Source: Bacteroidales bacterium UBA1195 (lineage in GTDB: Bacteria > Bacteroidota > Bacteroidia > Bacteroidales > WCHB1-69). Taken from it: a stretch of DNA of 23,211 nt. Location of the stretch: positions 35,833 through 59,043 of the forward strand of contig DBYD01000008.1 of assembly GCA_002309855.1 (NCBI GenBank), written 5' to 3'. A model generated the notes under the pieces. That model saw only the letters and a program-made list of their open reading frames with translations, was not told where the DNA came from and made no database searches. Each line of letters starts with the position of its first letter. Positions within the stretch are counted from its first letter, which is position 1. This document shows positions 22,064 to 23,211 of the stretch, piece by piece. The position numbers and the translations under genes are program-made.

Positions 22064-22939
22064 ATGATCACTGAACATGTTTTGAACACTTCCATGATAA
22101 GGGATATTTTTGACATGGAGAAGATGAACCGTGAGAAAAACTTTCTTCTGGATTGGATTACATTTGTAAACAATTCATCATCGGTTTATGAAAAAAAATC
22201 ATTCGGCACCCCATACCGTACAGACGCGCCGCAAGTGCTGTTGGCGGAAGAGGGTGACGCAAAAGTGAAATTCTTTCATAAGCCATTTCTGGTCAAAAAA
22301 GGAGATCTGATTCTCAAGCCTGCGGGGACGCTGTTTTCCATACAGTCCGTCAGCAAGGACTGGAAAATGCGCATGGTTGAATTCAGAATGCCTCAAGCCA
22401 TGCGGAAAAAGTACCTGTTCTTCCATTTGGATATCATTGAACTGTCAAACCGGAACTTTCAACGGATCAAAAGCCATTTCGACATGATCACCGATTATCT
22501 GAATGAGCGGGAAAAGCTGGCCTGTTCCATCGAACATCAGGTGCTTGCCATGCTGAACTTCATCAACATCGTCTATGCGGACAAACTGAGAAGCAGGCCG
22601 CGGAAAAAACGTGTTGAAATCCTGTTTGAAGATTTCATGGAGGAGTTGCTGAAGGAAAAGGATACCTTTTCAAGGAATGCCTCCTATTATGCGGACAAAC
22701 TGAAAATCGCACCAGGTTACCTTGGCAACGCGGTGAGGGAGGCCAGCGGGAAGTCGGTACAGCACTGGATTAACAGCATGACACTCCATACGGCGCAGGA
22801 GCTGCTGGCAGGGAACAGTGACAGCATAAAGAATCTCGCCACAAAACTGGGGTTCGAGGAAGCCTCCTCCTTTTGCCGCTTCTTCAAAAAGGAGACCGGC
22901 ATGACGCCGGGGGAATACCGGAACAGCCAGACGGTGTAG
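22064..22939 (+). CDS. AraC-family transcriptional regulator
   Basis: A 291-residue cytoplasmic DNA-binding protein. Residues 1-180 form a sensor region with a cupin-like strand pattern (about 55-110, including VKKGDLILKPAGTLFSIQ), followed by a helical linker. The C-terminal AraC/XylS double helix-turn-helix covers about 203-288: first HTH SYYADKLKIAPGYLGNAVRE, connecting helix with VQHWINSMTLHTAQELL, second HTH IKNLATKLGFEEASSFCRFF, and the family end signature KKETGMTPGEYR. The start is ATG 22064; the TTG at 22031 would fall inside the -7 element. No effector can be named. It is 111 bases upstream of an Rpn-family gene that has its own -7 box, so they need not form an operon. A candidate operator dyad lies at 21981-22010. 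Confidence 0.93.
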   Translation: MITEHVLNTSMIRDIFDMEKMNREKNFLLDWITFVNNSSSVYEKKSFGTPYRTDAPQVLLAEEGDAKVKFFHKPFLVKKGDLILKPAGTLFSIQSVSKDWKMRMVEFRMPQAMRKKYLFFHLDIIELSNRNFQRIKSHFDMITDYLNEREKLACSIEHQVLAMLNFINIVYADKLRSRPRKKRVEILFEDFMEELLKEKDTFSRNASYYADKLKIAPGYLGNAVREASGKSVQHWINSMTLHTAQELLAGNSDSIKNLATKLGFEEASSFCRFFKKETGMTPGEYRNSQTV

Positions 22940-22986
22940 AGGGGAAAAAATTCAATCCATGCGGCGGAATGTATTAGGATTTTGAT

Positions 22987-22994
22987 TACTTTTG
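22987..22994 (+). promoter_or_regulatory. Bacteroidota -7 promoter element for the Rpn-family gene
   Basis: TACTTTTG matches TAnnTTTG. The predicted transcript start is near 23000. It is followed in the leader by a tight hairpin CGCACG-GT-CGTGCG at 23008-23021, 29 bases before the ATG. Confidence 0.5.
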
Positions 22995-23050
22995 CATTCG
23001 GTACAGGCGCACGGTCGTGCGTCCCAACATTAACCTTTAAAATTAACAAA

Positions 23051-23211
23051 ATGAACAAAATGAACGACAATGACCATTACATCCGGTTCGACTGGGCGGC
23101 CAAGCACATCCTGCGCGACAAGGCCGATTTCAGCGTGTTCGAGGGGTTCCTCACGGTGCTGCTGAAGGAGCGGGTGGAAATCGTGGAGCTGCTGGAGAGC
23201 GAAAGCAACCA
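23051..23211 (+). CDS. Rpn-family PD-(D/E)XK nuclease / putative transposase, N-terminal 53 residues (truncated by window edge)
   Basis: Only the first 53 codons are visible. After a short MNKMNDND start the sequence runs HYIRFDWAAKHILRDKADFS and then VFEGFLTVLLKE...LLESESN. This is the conserved opening of the Rpn / PDDEXK_2 family very common in Bacteroidota (consensus: YIRFDWAxKxLLRxKxxFxxLEGFL). Family members carry a PD-(D/E)XK nuclease fold and E. coli Rpn proteins promote RecA-independent recombination; the catalytic residues lie mostly beyond the edge. ATG 23051 is taken as start, and ATG 23060 is an equally possible one. Whether the gene is complete cannot be judged. Confidence 0.85.
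   Translation, partial: MNKMNDNDHYIRFDWAAKHILRDKADFSVFEGFLTVLLKERVEIVELLESESN

Noticed and set aside
1..23211. CRISPR array, rRNA genes, insertion-sequence transposase, integrase
   Set aside because: No regularly spaced repeats, no rRNA signatures and no recognisable transposase or integrase frame were seen, apart from the Rpn-family start at the right edge.

Overview
The window looks like chromosomal DNA of a Bacteroidota bacterium, most likely Bacteroidales. The evidence is: several promoter -7 elements of the form TAnnTTTG, weak or absent Shine-Dalgarno sites, a type IX secretion (T9SS) type A sorting domain, an outer-membrane porin of the Bacteroidota-only Porin_10 type, a PorT-like beta-barrel, an Rpn-family PD-(D/E)XK protein, and the palindromic interspersed repeat built on GTAGAGACGC. 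No species can be named from the sequence alone.

Layout. 1-1496 (-): valyl-tRNA synthetase, cut by the window edge. 1666-2415 (+): outer-membrane beta-barrel protein, divergent from valS. 2440-2513: tRNA-Arg(CCG) with a strong hairpin behind it. 2705-3444 (+): a small AT-richer MNT nucleotidyltransferase / HEPN pair (type VII toxin-antitoxin-like), with a 12-bp copy of the tRNA T-arm sequence between it and the tRNA. 3601-7039 (+): gatE-gatD, an archaeal-type Glu-tRNA(Gln) amidotransferase, followed 8 bases later by a secreted MORN-variant (YwqK-like) protein that ends at a clear terminator. 8172-10085 (+): putative porin. 10169-11629 (+): PepD-type M20 dipeptidase. 11696-16656 (+): a tight run of lipocalin-like lipoprotein, ClC-family chloride transporter or channel with a CBS pair, and a secreted GH2 glycosidase. 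16796-19399 (+): ClpB, with a 15-bp palindrome upstream. 19483-20706 (-): T9SS cargo protein, convergent with clpB across a bidirectional terminator and a 30-bp perfect palindrome. 20938-21351 (-): small lipoprotein. 21352-22063: gene-poor gap containing a GC-rich block rich in small dyads. 22064-22939 (+): AraC-family regulator. 23051-end (+): start of an Rpn-family nuclease/transposase-like protein.

Most striking content. GatE and GatD together form the amidotransferase that archaea use to convert Glu-tRNA(Gln) to Gln-tRNA(Gln). GatE carries the insertion domain and the PGADRMYPDTD signature that separate it from bacterial GatB. GatD keeps the Thr/Thr/Asp/Lys asparaginase-type catalytic set and the N-terminal domain that separates it from ordinary asparaginases. 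Textbook distribution of GatDE is archaeal, whereas bacteria use GatCAB or GlnRS. A complete, apparently intact, co-oriented gatED pair in a Bacteroidota context therefore suggests inter-domain transfer and an unusual route to Gln-tRNA. Whether glnS or gatCAB is also present cannot be seen here.

The rest is ordinary housekeeping (valS, pepD, clpB), envelope and surface functions (beta-barrel, porin, lipoproteins, GH2, T9SS cargo), and small accessory pieces (MNT/HEPN, Rpn, palindromic repeats).
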